NCBI GenBank assembly: GCA_016870235.1
Contig: VGCB01000151.1
Span: 1 to 6,938, forward strand
Direction of reading: 5' to 3'
Source of the DNA: Actinomycetota bacterium
GTDB lineage: Bacteria; Actinomycetota; Thermoleophilia; Gaiellales; Gaiellaceae
DNA length: 6,938 bases
Below are positions 1 to 5,777 of the stretch, in pieces. Each line of letters opens with the position of its first letter. Within the stretch, counting starts at the first letter, position 1. The notes under the pieces are model-generated. The model worked only from the letters and a program-made list of their open reading frames with translations. It searched no databases and was not told the origin of the DNA. The position numbers and the translations under genes were made by a program.

Positions 1-89
1 CACCCGCCCGCGACGGCGCCCCAGCGCCGGCGGCTCGCGGCGGTCGCGTCCTCGTCGGCGGGGGCGGACACGAAGTCGGAGGAGCTCAC
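1..89 (-). CDS. N-terminus of an unidentified protein (partial, runs off the left edge)
   Basis: A minus-strand reading frame begins with GTG at 89..87 and stays open to the window edge (29 codons). The GTG overlaps the TGA stop of the upstream oxidoreductase gene as GTGA, a four-base overlap typical of translationally coupled operon genes. The visible residues start MSSSDFVSAPADED and then become basic (about residues 20-24, ASRRRWGAVAG). An acidic, flexible head followed by an Arg-rich patch is what one often sees just before the first membrane helix of an ABC-transporter permease, and such permeases are common next to ureide and pyrimidine catabolic genes. That identity is only an inference, because no domain is visible. 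The frame and the overlap are seen directly. It could also be any other short-headed protein. Confidence 0.5.
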   Translation of the reverse strand, partial: MSSSDFVSAPADEDATAASRRRWGAVAGG

Positions 90-1105
90 GCAGTCGCGCC
101 GGCGAGCTGCGGGATCACATGCTCCCCGTATGCGTTCAGGATCGCGTCCTGACCCTCCGTCATCAGGTAGATGTTGAACTCGTCGACGCCGATCGACTCC
201 AGGTGCCGGAGCTTCTCGAGCACCTGGTCGACGCTGCCGAGCACCGAGAAGCGATCGGCGATCGCGTCGGTGACGAACTCGCCGTGGGCGGCGCCGACCC
301 GGGAGTGGTCGTTGTAGTCGTAGAACTTGCGGGCGGCGACGTAGTCCGTCAGCGACTTCGGCACGACCGACCCGTCGGTACCGTACCGCTCGACGAGATC
401 CATGACATGATTCGAGACCATCGCCGGGAACCACTTCGTCTGCTCCCGCGCCTCCTCGATCGGCCCGATGTGGCTGGGCGCGCAGACGATGCACTTGAGC
501 GCCGCCGGGTCGCGTCCCGCCTCGACCGCGGCCGCCCGTGCCGTCGCCATGATCCACTGGATGATGTCCGGGTCGGCGAGCTGGATGACGACGCCGTCGC
601 CGATCCGTCCCGCGACCGCGAGCGCCTTCGGCCCGTAGCCCGCCACGTACATCTCGATCGGCGGCAGCTCCGGCCTCACCCACTTGAGCTGCAGCTCCTT
701 GCCGTTCCAGGTCACCGGCTCGCCGTTCATGAACGGCTTGATCATCCGGAGCGAGGCCTCGAACTCGGCCATCTTCACCGGCTGCTGGTTGATGTAGCGG
801 CGGGCCGAGTCCCCGCGGCCGATGCCCATGAACATGCGGCCGCCGGAGATGTCGTGCAGCGTCGCGTAGCCCGACGCGAGCACGGTCGGCTCGCGCGTCC
901 CCGGGTTCGTGACGCAGTGCCCGAACCGCATGCGCGTCGTCGCCTGCAGTGCGAGGGTGAGGAGCGGGAACGACTCCTGCCAGAGCACGTGCGAGTCGTA
1001 CGTCCAGCCGTGGTCGAACCCGTTCCGCTCCGCGAGCTGGAACAGCTCGACGAATCGGGTGGACGGCGGGTCGGGCAGGACCGTGACCCCGAACCTGAGT
1101 GCCAA
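86..1105 (-). CDS. LLM-class, probably F420-dependent oxidoreductase
   Basis: A 339-residue luciferase-like monooxygenase-fold (TIM barrel) protein, cytosolic. Seen: the N-terminal strand RFGVTVLPDPP (4-14), WTYDSH (34-39), the CVTNPGTREP loop (64-73) that shapes the cofactor pocket in this superfamily, and SGGRMFMGIGRGDS (87-100), followed by the VAGYGPKAL region expected in F420-dependent members. The overall pattern resembles the subfamily I know as TIGR03842, related to methylenetetrahydromethanopterin reductase; F420 use is family knowledge, not shown here. The start is TTG at 1105, because it gives the usual family N-terminus and lies five bases after a strong GAGGAGG. An ATG at 1267 would add 54 low-complexity residues and invade the divergent transporter gene. 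It overlaps the next minus-strand gene by GTGA, so the two are probably cotranscribed. The neighbouring amidase and aminotransferase suggest work on a pyrimidine, hydantoin or ureide. A flavin monooxygenase role, as in RutA, is an alternative. Confidence 0.92.
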   Translation of the reverse strand: MALRFGVTVLPDPPSTRFVELFQLAERNGFDHGWTYDSHVLWQESFPLLTLALQATTRMRFGHCVTNPGTREPTVLASGYATLHDISGGRMFMGIGRGDSARRYINQQPVKMAEFEASLRMIKPFMNGEPVTWNGKELQLKWVRPELPPIEMYVAGYGPKALAVAGRIGDGVVIQLADPDIIQWIMATARAAAVEAGRDPAALKCIVCAPSHIGPIEEAREQTKWFPAMVSNHVMDLVERYGTDGSVVPKSLTDYVAARKFYDYNDHSRVGAAHGEFVTDAIADRFSVLGSVDQVLEKLRHLESIGVDEFNIYLMTEGQDAILNAYGEHVIPQLAGATA

Positions 1106-1110
1106 AGCAA

Positions 1111-1117
1111 CCTCCTC
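1111..1117 (-). promoter_or_regulatory. Ribosome binding site deciding the TTG start of the oxidoreductase
   Basis: The minus strand reads GAGGAGG, a near-perfect anti-Shine-Dalgarno match, five bases before TTG at 1105..1103. No ATG or GTG lies in frame at a usable distance, so this site is the main argument for a TTG start. Confidence 0.75.
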
Positions 1118-1154
1118 GCTCGCTGACCTTGGGTGATTGTCGAGGTTTTCCGTC

Positions 1155-1180
1155 GACTGCGCCAGTCCTGCCGGCGCAGG
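1155..1180. repeat. Two adjoining palindromes in the divergent oxidoreductase/transporter promoter region
   Basis: GACTG-CGC-CAGTC (1155-1167) shares one base with CCTGC-CGGC-GCAGG (1167-1180); each has perfect 5-bp arms. They lie just upstream of the putative -10 box of the transporter and upstream of the oxidoreductase start, where an operator would control both divergent genes. Short palindromes are common by chance in such GC-rich DNA, so an operator role is only inferred. Confidence 0.4.
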
Positions 1181-1182
1181 CG

Positions 1183-1188
1183 TAGGCT
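1183..1188 (+). promoter_or_regulatory. Putative -10 box for leaderless transcription of the MFS gene
   Basis: TAGGCT fits the actinobacterial TANNNT -10 pattern and ends eight bases before the GTG at 1197, which places the expected transcription start at or next to the start codon. No Shine-Dalgarno sequence precedes the GTG. No convincing -35 box is visible at 16-18 bases upstream. Confidence 0.45.
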
Positions 1189-1196
1189 GCGCGGCA

Positions 1197-2348
1197 GTGG
1201 GGAACCTCCGCGCCTCGGTCGCCGGCGCCGTCGTCGTCGCGGCGACGGGCTGGAGCTTCGGCAACATCGGCCCTGCCGCCGACGTCCTCCGTGACGCCTA
1301 CGGCACCGGTCTCGGGATGATCGGGCTGCTGATCTCGGCCGTCGTGCTCACGCACACGGCGATGAACATCCCGGCCGGGCGGATGGTCGACGCCGTCGGG
1401 GCGCCCCGGATCGTGCTCGCGGGCTGCGCGATCCTCCTGCTCGCGAACGTCGTCGCCGCGACGTCGCCGAGCCTCGCCCTCGGGATCGCGATGCGGTGTC
1501 TCGCCGGTGTCGGGACGGCGATGGGCTTCGTCGCCGCCACCGACTACGTCCGCGTCGTCACGCGATCGCCGTTCGCGCAAGGGATCGTCGGCGGCGCCGC
1601 CTTCGGCGGCGCGGGGCTGTCGCTCGCGATCGTGCCGCTGCTCGACGGTCTCGGCTGGCGCGCGCCGTACCTCTCCGCGGCGGTTGTCGCGGTGATCGCC
1701 GGGGCGGTGTTCTCGGCCGCCCCGATCCGGGGGTCGGCCCCGGCGAGGTCGGGGCGCCGGCCTGCGTCGCTCGCCTCGCTGCTCAACGACCGCGGGCTCT
1801 ACCGCCTCGGTGTCGTGCACGTCGGCTCGATGGGGACGAGCCTGGTCGTCGGGGCATGGGTGGTGACGCTGCTGACACGGGAGGGCGATCTCGGCACCCG
1901 CGCGTCGGGCCTCGTCGGCTCGCTCGTGCTCCTCCTCGGGCTCGTCACGCGACCCGCCGGTGGTTGGATCCGGCATCGCCGGCCGGACAGGATGCGCGCC
2001 GTCGTCCAGCTGAGCCTCGCCGCCGTCGGTCTCGCAACCGTCGCGCTGTCCCTGTCGCCCCCGCTCCCGCTCGCGATCCTCGCCTGCTCCGTCGTCGGCA
2101 TCGCGGCCGGGCTGCCCTTCGCCGTCGCGTTCGACGCGGCGGCCGCGCTCCGCCCCGAGGCGCCGGCCGCGGCGGTCGGGCTCGTCAACATGCTCGCGAA
2201 CCTCTTCGTGCTCGTCACGGCCCCGATCGTGGGGGCGTTGTTCGGGCTCGGCTGGGCAGGACAGGCCGCGCTTGCGGCCATCGGCGCCCTGACGGCGCTC
2301 GGCGCGCTCATCGTCCCCTCCCGTCGCGGGCTCGGGCTCGCGCCCTGA
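1197..2348 (+). CDS. Major facilitator superfamily (MFS) transporter
   Basis: A 383-residue, strongly hydrophobic integral membrane protein with about twelve predicted helices in two halves, the usual MFS length. Helix 1 begins within the first ten residues. The loop between helices 2 and 3 carries the MFS signature GRMVDAVGAPR (61-71), a match to the G-x-L-a-D-r-x-G-r-k-r motif. A basic, Arg-rich central cytoplasmic loop (around 180-195) separates the halves, and a weaker second copy of the motif (TRPAGGWIRHRRP) follows in the C-terminal half. The substrate cannot be read from the sequence; MFS members next to CitA/CitB-type two-component systems often carry carboxylates, and the neighbours would also allow a nucleobase or ureide. 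GTG at 1197 is preferred over TTG at 1137, because the longer form adds 20 unconserved-looking residues and has no ribosome binding site. It is divergent from the oxidoreductase and lies 32 bases before the kinase gene, so it may be cotranscribed with it. Confidence 0.9.
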   Translation: MGNLRASVAGAVVVAATGWSFGNIGPAADVLRDAYGTGLGMIGLLISAVVLTHTAMNIPAGRMVDAVGAPRIVLAGCAILLLANVVAATSPSLALGIAMRCLAGVGTAMGFVAATDYVRVVTRSPFAQGIVGGAAFGGAGLSLAIVPLLDGLGWRAPYLSAAVVAVIAGAVFSAAPIRGSAPARSGRRPASLASLLNDRGLYRLGVVHVGSMGTSLVVGAWVVTLLTREGDLGTRASGLVGSLVLLLGLVTRPAGGWIRHRRPDRMRAVVQLSLAAVGLATVALSLSPPLPLAILACSVVGIAAGLPFAVAFDAAAALRPEAPAAAVGLVNMLANLFVLVTAPIVGALFGLGWAGQAALAAIGALTALGALIVPSRRGLGLAP

Positions 2349-2380
2349 GGGCGCGCGGGCTGCGGGTCGCGTGAGATCCT

Positions 2381-3577
2381 GTGCACGTGAGCGAGACTGC
2401 CCCCCGCACGCTTTCCGACGCCGCCTCGAGCGCAGACCGCCAGCTCGCCGCGATCATGGCCGTGAGCCGGGCGGTGGCGGAGGGGGGCGAGCTCGACGAG
2501 ACGCTCGATCACATCGCAGAGGCGTCCGCCTACCTCGCAGGCGCGAACGCGGCGGCCGTGTTCCTCCGCACCTCGGAGTCGGGGGACGGCCTCGCGCTTC
2601 GCGGACAGCACGGTCTGCGCCCGGAGTTCCGCGAGCGCCTCGCGACCGGCCTGCCGCCCCGCGTCGGGGAGGGCGTCACGGGCATCGCCGTCGCCACCGG
2701 CGAGATCCTCGCGAGCGAGGACGTAAGGCGCGACGAGCGCCTCGACCCGTGGCGGGACGTGCTCGCCCACGAGACCTTCCGTAGCTTCATCGCGTTGCCG
2801 CTGATCCTCCACGACGGCCGCGTGATCGGCGCGCTTCTCGTCTATCGGGACGAGACGGGCATCTGGGACGAGCAGGAGCAGGTCTTTCTCGCCGCGCTCG
2901 CCGATCATGCCGCGATCGCGACCCGCACCGCCAACCTCCTCGACGAGACGCGGCGACAGGTCGAGGGCCTCTCGCTGCTCGTGCGCTCGCTGCGCGCACA
3001 GGGGCACGAGCACTCGAACCGGCTGCACACGATCTACGGCCTCCTCACCCTCGGCGAGGTCGAGCAGGCCCGCCGCATGATCGGCGCGGTCGAGGAGCAG
3101 TACCACAGCTCCTACGCCCACGTCACCGCCCGGATCGAGAACCCTGTCCTCGCCGGGTTCCTCGTCGCCGAGGCGGGGATCGCGCGACTCTCGGGGATCG
3201 AGCTCCGCGTCGACCGGCGCAGCCGCCTGACCACCCTGCCCGGCGGCCTCTCCGACCTCGACGCCGTCACGCTCGTGGGGAACCTCCTCCACAACGCGGT
3301 CGACGCGGTCTCGGAGATGCCCGCCGGGCGCCGCAAGGTGACGCTGCGCATCCTCGAGCGTCCGCGGTCGCTCTCGATCGTCGTCCGCGACCGCGGCCCC
3401 GGAGTCGACCCGGCGTTCGAGCGGCGCATGTTCGAGGCGCACACGAGCACGAAGGAGGGCCACTCGGGGATCGGCCTCGCGCTCGTGCGCGGCATCGTGC
3501 TCCGAGCGAACGGCACGATCGCGGTCGCCCGGCCTGCTTCCGGCGGGCTTGAGGTGACCGTCGAGGTGCCGCGCTAG
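2381..3577 (+). CDS. Soluble GAF-domain sensor histidine kinase, CitA/DcuS type
   Basis: A 398-residue histidine kinase with no signal peptide or membrane helix, so it should act in the cytosol. A GAF domain spans about residues 38-186 (with FIALPLILHDGRVIGALLVY near its end). A helical linker leads to a Spo0B/CitA-type dimerisation helix, LRAQGHEHSNRLHTIYGLL (204-222), with His209 as the predicted phosphorylated residue. The ATPase domain has an N box at N301/N305, DRGPG at 337-341, an F box at F351 and GIGLALV at 363-369. Classical CitA/DcuS kinases sense citrate or C4-dicarboxylates through a periplasmic domain between two helices; here a GAF domain takes that place, so an intracellular ligand is expected. 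The protein contains no cysteine, which argues against a Cys-ligated cofactor. GTG at 2387 (second GTG, +2 codons) is an equally possible start; neither has a Shine-Dalgarno. The stop overlaps the regulator's start by one base. Confidence 0.92.
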   Translation: MHVSETAPRTLSDAASSADRQLAAIMAVSRAVAEGGELDETLDHIAEASAYLAGANAAAVFLRTSESGDGLALRGQHGLRPEFRERLATGLPPRVGEGVTGIAVATGEILASEDVRRDERLDPWRDVLAHETFRSFIALPLILHDGRVIGALLVYRDETGIWDEQEQVFLAALADHAAIATRTANLLDETRRQVEGLSLLVRSLRAQGHEHSNRLHTIYGLLTLGEVEQARRMIGAVEEQYHSSYAHVTARIENPVLAGFLVAEAGIARLSGIELRVDRRSRLTTLPGGLSDLDAVTLVGNLLHNAVDAVSEMPAGRRKVTLRILERPRSLSIVVRDRGPGVDPAFERRMFEAHTSTKEGHSGIGLALVRGIVLRANGTIAVARPASGGLEVTVEVPR

Positions 3578-4290
3578 TGGCCGCGGGCGGGGAGAGGCGT
3601 GCGCGACGGCCGACCGCGGCCTGGAAGGTGCTCGTCGTCGAGGACAACCCCGACGTCGCCGCTCTCCATGCGCGGCTGATCGACGAGGGGCCGCAGTTCC
3701 GCGTCGTGCACACGGCGCCGAACGGGGAGGCGGCCTACCGGGCCGTGCAGCTGCTGCAGCCCGATCTCGCGATCGTCGACCTCGCGATGCCGGGCGGCGA
3801 CGGGCTCTCGTTCGTCCGCCGCGTCCGCCGCGAGTCGATCCCGCTCGAGGTGATCGTCGTCACCGCCGCCCGCGACGCTGCGTCCGTTCGCGAGGCGATG
3901 CACCTCGGCGTCATCGACTACCTCGTGAAGCCCTTCGCGCCGGATCGCATGCGGCAGGCGCTCGCGGCCTTCGCGTGGCGGGCCCGGGCGTTCACGCGCC
4001 CCCAGCTCGCGCAGGAAGAGGTCGACCTCGTTCAGGCCTCGGGCGCGACACGACTGCAGCGGCTGCCGAAGGGGCTCCGGCGCCAGACCCTGAACGCGAT
4101 CCGCCAGGTGCTCGTCGGGGGCGAGACCCTGACCGCCGACGAGGTCGGCCGGCGCGTCGGCGTGGCGCGCGTGACGGCGCGCCGGTACCTCGAGTACCTC
4201 GAGGTGACCGGCGTCGCCGAGGTCGAACGCGAGTCGATCGGGCCGGGACGGCCGCGGAACCGCTACCGCTGGGCGGGCGGTGAGGGCTGA
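3577..4290 (+). CDS. Response regulator, CitB/DcuR family
   Basis: A 237-residue two-component response regulator, the partner of the preceding kinase: TAG and GTG share one base (TAGTG), implying coupled translation. A receiver domain covers about residues 17-130, with the acidic pair E22/D23, phospho-acceptor Asp68 (AIVDLAMPGGDG), Thr96 and Lys118 (VKPF), so all catalytic positions are present. The C-terminal part (about 163-231) matches the CitB/DcuR DNA-binding domain: LPKGLRRQTL, a helix-turn-helix around 186-208 (TADEVGRRVGVARVTARRYL), and the family-typical ending GPGRPRNRYR. Some 16 basic, flexible residues precede the receiver, and no better-placed start is visible. By analogy with DcuR and CitB it should activate genes for uptake or use of the ligand sensed by the kinase. 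Candidate targets are the adjoining transporter and the two divergent promoters in the window, but none is demonstrated. Confidence 0.95.
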   Translation: MAAGGERRARRPTAAWKVLVVEDNPDVAALHARLIDEGPQFRVVHTAPNGEAAYRAVQLLQPDLAIVDLAMPGGDGLSFVRRVRRESIPLEVIVVTAARDAASVREAMHLGVIDYLVKPFAPDRMRQALAAFAWRARAFTRPQLAQEEVDLVQASGATRLQRLPKGLRRQTLNAIRQVLVGGETLTADEVGRRVGVARVTARRYLEYLEVTGVAEVERESIGPGRPRNRYRWAGGEG

Positions 4291-4411
4291 CGTCCCTTCC
4301 GCAGGTTGCGAAGCGAGACCGCATCGCCGGGCATCGTCTCGAACGTCGCGGCAGCAGCAAGCCGGACGACCACACGGTGCCGGCGCACGAGAGAAGACGA
4401 GGAGGCGGCCA

Positions 4412-4434
4412 TGCCCGGGTAGTCGACCCGTGCA
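4412..4434. terminator. Stem-loop between convergent genes, possible bidirectional terminator
   Basis: An inverted repeat, TGC-C-CGGGT / AGTCG loop / ACCCG-T-GCA, gives eight pairs around one C-T mismatch. It begins 11 bases after the amidase stop (minus strand) and lies about 120 bases after the regulator stop (plus strand). There is no T tract on either side, so a classical intrinsic terminator is not shown; U-less hairpins have been proposed as terminators in high-GC actinobacteria. A second, looser inverted repeat (CGAGAC 4314-4319 / GTCTCG 4336-4341) lies nearer the regulator. The 155-bp gap holds no convincing gene. Confidence 0.35.
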
Positions 4435-4445
4435 CGACCTGAACG

Positions 4446-5687
4446 TCAGTGGCCGGCGACCCAGGCGATCGTGCGATCCGCGAGCCGATCGAGCGCGCGC
4501 ACCGACAGCTCGAGGTGCTCCACTTTCGTGTCCTCGAGCCGCGTGTGCGAGAGCCCACGCAGGCTCTGGACGAACAGCATCACCGTGGGAACACCAGAGC
4601 GGGCGACCTCGGCGGCGTCGTGCAGCGGGCCGGACGGCAACCGGTGCGAGGTGCCGGCGACCTCGCGGACGGCCTCGTCGCACAAGCCGATCAGCGTCTC
4701 GTCGAACGGGATCGGCTCGATCCCCCAGACTCGGTCCCACGCGACGTCGATCCGCTCTTCCTCCGCGAAGCGCCGGCTCGCCTCCTGCGCGAGCCGTAGG
4801 AGCTCCGCCAGCTGCCCCGCGTCGAGGTGACGCTGGTCGAGGAGCTGCTCCGCCGTCTCGACGACCGAGGTGACGATGCCCGGCTTGCAGACGACGTTCC
4901 CCGAGGTGCAGACGGCGCCGCCGCCGACCTGCGCGGCGATCTCGCGGATCGCGAGCGCCAGCTTCGCTGCGCCCGCGAGCGCGTCGCGGCGCTGCGCCAT
5001 CGGCGTCGAGCCCGAATGCGCCGCCTGGCCCGTCCACGTGATCCGGTGCCGCTCGACGCCGAACGTGCCGAGCACCGGGCCGAGCGGGAGGCCGAGCGAC
5101 TCGAGCACCGGGCCCTGCTCGATGTGGAGCTCGAGGTACGCGGCGGCGCTCTTGAGCTGGCGGCGCGCGTCCGTCATCCGGTCGACGTCGACCCCGTAGG
5201 CTGCGAGCGCGTTGGGCAGCGCGACCCCGTCCCTGTCCACGAGCTTGCGCAGCTCGGCCTGGTCGCGCATCGAGCCGCACGCCGCCGAGGAGCCGAGGAG
5301 CGAGCGGCCGTAGCGGGCGCCCTCCTCGTCGGCCCAGTCGACCAGCCGGACGGTCACGGGCGGCGTCCCCTCCTCCGCGAGGCGGCGGACCACCTCCGCT
5401 CCGGCGAGGCAGTTGAGGCAGCCGTCGAGCCAGCCGCCGTTCGGCACCGAGTCCATGTGCCCGCCGATCAGCACCGCGCGCTTCGAGGCGCCGCGCAGCG
5501 TGAACCAGTCGTTCCCGGCCTCGTCGCGCTCGTGCTCGACCGGGAGGCCGGCGAGCGCGTCCGCCAGGATCGCGCGGCCGCGCGCCCACGTCTCCGTCCA
5601 GGCGACGCGCTGCGCGCCGCTCTCGTCCCCCGTCTCGGCACGCAGCCGCTCGAGGTTCGCGACGACGCGTGCAGGGTCCAGACCCAC
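4446..5687 (-). CDS. M20-family amidase: N-carbamoyl-amino-acid / beta-ureidopropionase / allantoate amidohydrolase type
   Basis: A 413-residue binuclear metal hydrolase, the normal length for HyuC, AllC and PydC-like enzymes; it cleaves an N-carbamoyl or ureido group to release ammonia, CO2 and an amine. Metal-site motifs are complete: GGHMDSVPNGG (His77, Asp79), bridging Asp88 in WLDG, the DEEGARYG stretch (Glu121/Glu122), ELHIEQGPVLE (His188) and a C-terminal SHTRLED (His381). GQAAHSGSTPM..R.DAL (220-237) is the dimerisation-domain signature and SGPLHDA (352-358) contributes to substrate binding. Instead of the usual DGxLGV after the bridging Asp it has DGCLNC, a subfamily mark. The start is GTG at 5687: it gives an N-terminus (MGLDPARVVANLE) typical of the family and sits six bases after a TACGGT box. 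Longer in-frame extensions run antisense through the aminotransferase. The aminotransferase neighbour favours N-carbamoyl-beta-alanine as substrate, but allantoate or an N-carbamoyl-L-amino acid remain possible. Confidence 0.92.
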   Translation of the reverse strand: MGLDPARVVANLERLRAETGDESGAQRVAWTETWARGRAILADALAGLPVEHERDEAGNDWFTLRGASKRAVLIGGHMDSVPNGGWLDGCLNCLAGAEVVRRLAEEGTPPVTVRLVDWADEEGARYGRSLLGSSAACGSMRDQAELRKLVDRDGVALPNALAAYGVDVDRMTDARRQLKSAAAYLELHIEQGPVLESLGLPLGPVLGTFGVERHRITWTGQAAHSGSTPMAQRRDALAGAAKLALAIREIAAQVGGGAVCTSGNVVCKPGIVTSVVETAEQLLDQRHLDAGQLAELLRLAQEASRRFAEEERIDVAWDRVWGIEPIPFDETLIGLCDEAVREVAGTSHRLPSGPLHDAAEVARSGVPTVMLFVQSLRGLSHTRLEDTKVEHLELSVRALDRLADRTIAWVAGH

Positions 5688-5693
5688 GGCGGG

Positions 5694-5722
5694 ACCGTAG
5701 CCGTTCTTCCGGGTGATGGAAA
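5694..5722 (-). promoter_or_regulatory. Putative promoter of the amidase gene (leaderless)
   Basis: On the minus strand, TACGGT (5699..5694) fits the TANNNT -10 pattern. TTTCCA (5722..5717) stands 17 bases upstream as a moderate -35 match. The -10 ends six bases before the GTG start, predicting a transcript that begins at or next to the start codon; no Shine-Dalgarno sequence is present. Confidence 0.5.
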
Positions 5723-5735
5723 GTCGGCGACCCGG
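5709..5735. repeat. Spaced inverted repeat in the divergent promoter region, candidate operator
   Basis: CCGGGT (5709-5714) and ACCCGG (5730-5735) are exact inverted copies whose starts are 21 bases apart, about two helical turns, so a dimeric regulator could bind both on one DNA face. The repeat lies between the two outward-facing -10 boxes and covers their shared -35 area. Operator function is an inference from position and symmetry. Confidence 0.4.
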
Positions 5736-5738
5736 CGC

Positions 5739-5744
5739 TACGAT
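5739..5744 (+). promoter_or_regulatory. Putative -10 box of the aminotransferase gene
   Basis: TACGAT fits TANNNT and lies 33 bases before the ATG at 5778, which predicts a leader of roughly 27 bases containing the strong ribosome binding site. No clear -35 match is seen; the best-spaced hexamer, TGGAAA (5717-5722), is the complement of the amidase -35. Confidence 0.4.
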
Positions 5745-5763
5745 CGGAGTTGAGACCCATACC

Positions 5764-5770
5764 GGGAGGA
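5764..5770 (+). promoter_or_regulatory. Ribosome binding site of the aminotransferase
   Basis: GGGAGGA is followed by a seven-base spacer and ATG at 5778, an ideal arrangement that fixes the start. It contrasts with the leaderless-looking amidase and transporter genes. Confidence 0.75.
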
Positions 5771-5777
5771 GCGACGC

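Noticed and set aside
119..1126. Plus-strand open frame of 335 codons opposite the oxidoreductase
   Set aside because: His/Arg/Asp-rich off-frame translation without domains; the minus strand encodes a clear LLM enzyme.
1137..1196. TTG at 1137 as start of the MFS transporter
   Set aside because: No ribosome binding site, and the extra 20 residues precede the first membrane helix without family resemblance; the GTG at 1197 follows a -10 box at leaderless distance.
1106..1267. ATG at 1267 as start of the oxidoreductase
   Set aside because: It would add 54 Ala/Thr/Pro-rich residues not seen in the family and overlap the divergent transporter; the GAGGAGG before TTG 1105 explains initiation better.
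1799..3463. Minus-strand open frame of 554 codons opposite the transporter and kinase
   Set aside because: Shadow frame with biased composition; the plus strand carries complete, motif-bearing proteins.
4263..4412. A 49-codon minus-strand ORF (starting MAASSSSLVRRH) in the convergent gap
   Set aside because: No ribosome binding site recognised, weaker third-position GC bias than the neighbours, and it overlaps the end of the regulator gene; nothing supports expression, though a decayed gene fragment cannot be ruled out.
3574..5760. A very long minus-strand open frame (about 730 codons) over the regulator and amidase region
   Set aside because: It is Arg/Ala/Pro-rich low-complexity translation typical of an off-frame in GC-rich DNA, and it conflicts with two well-supported genes.
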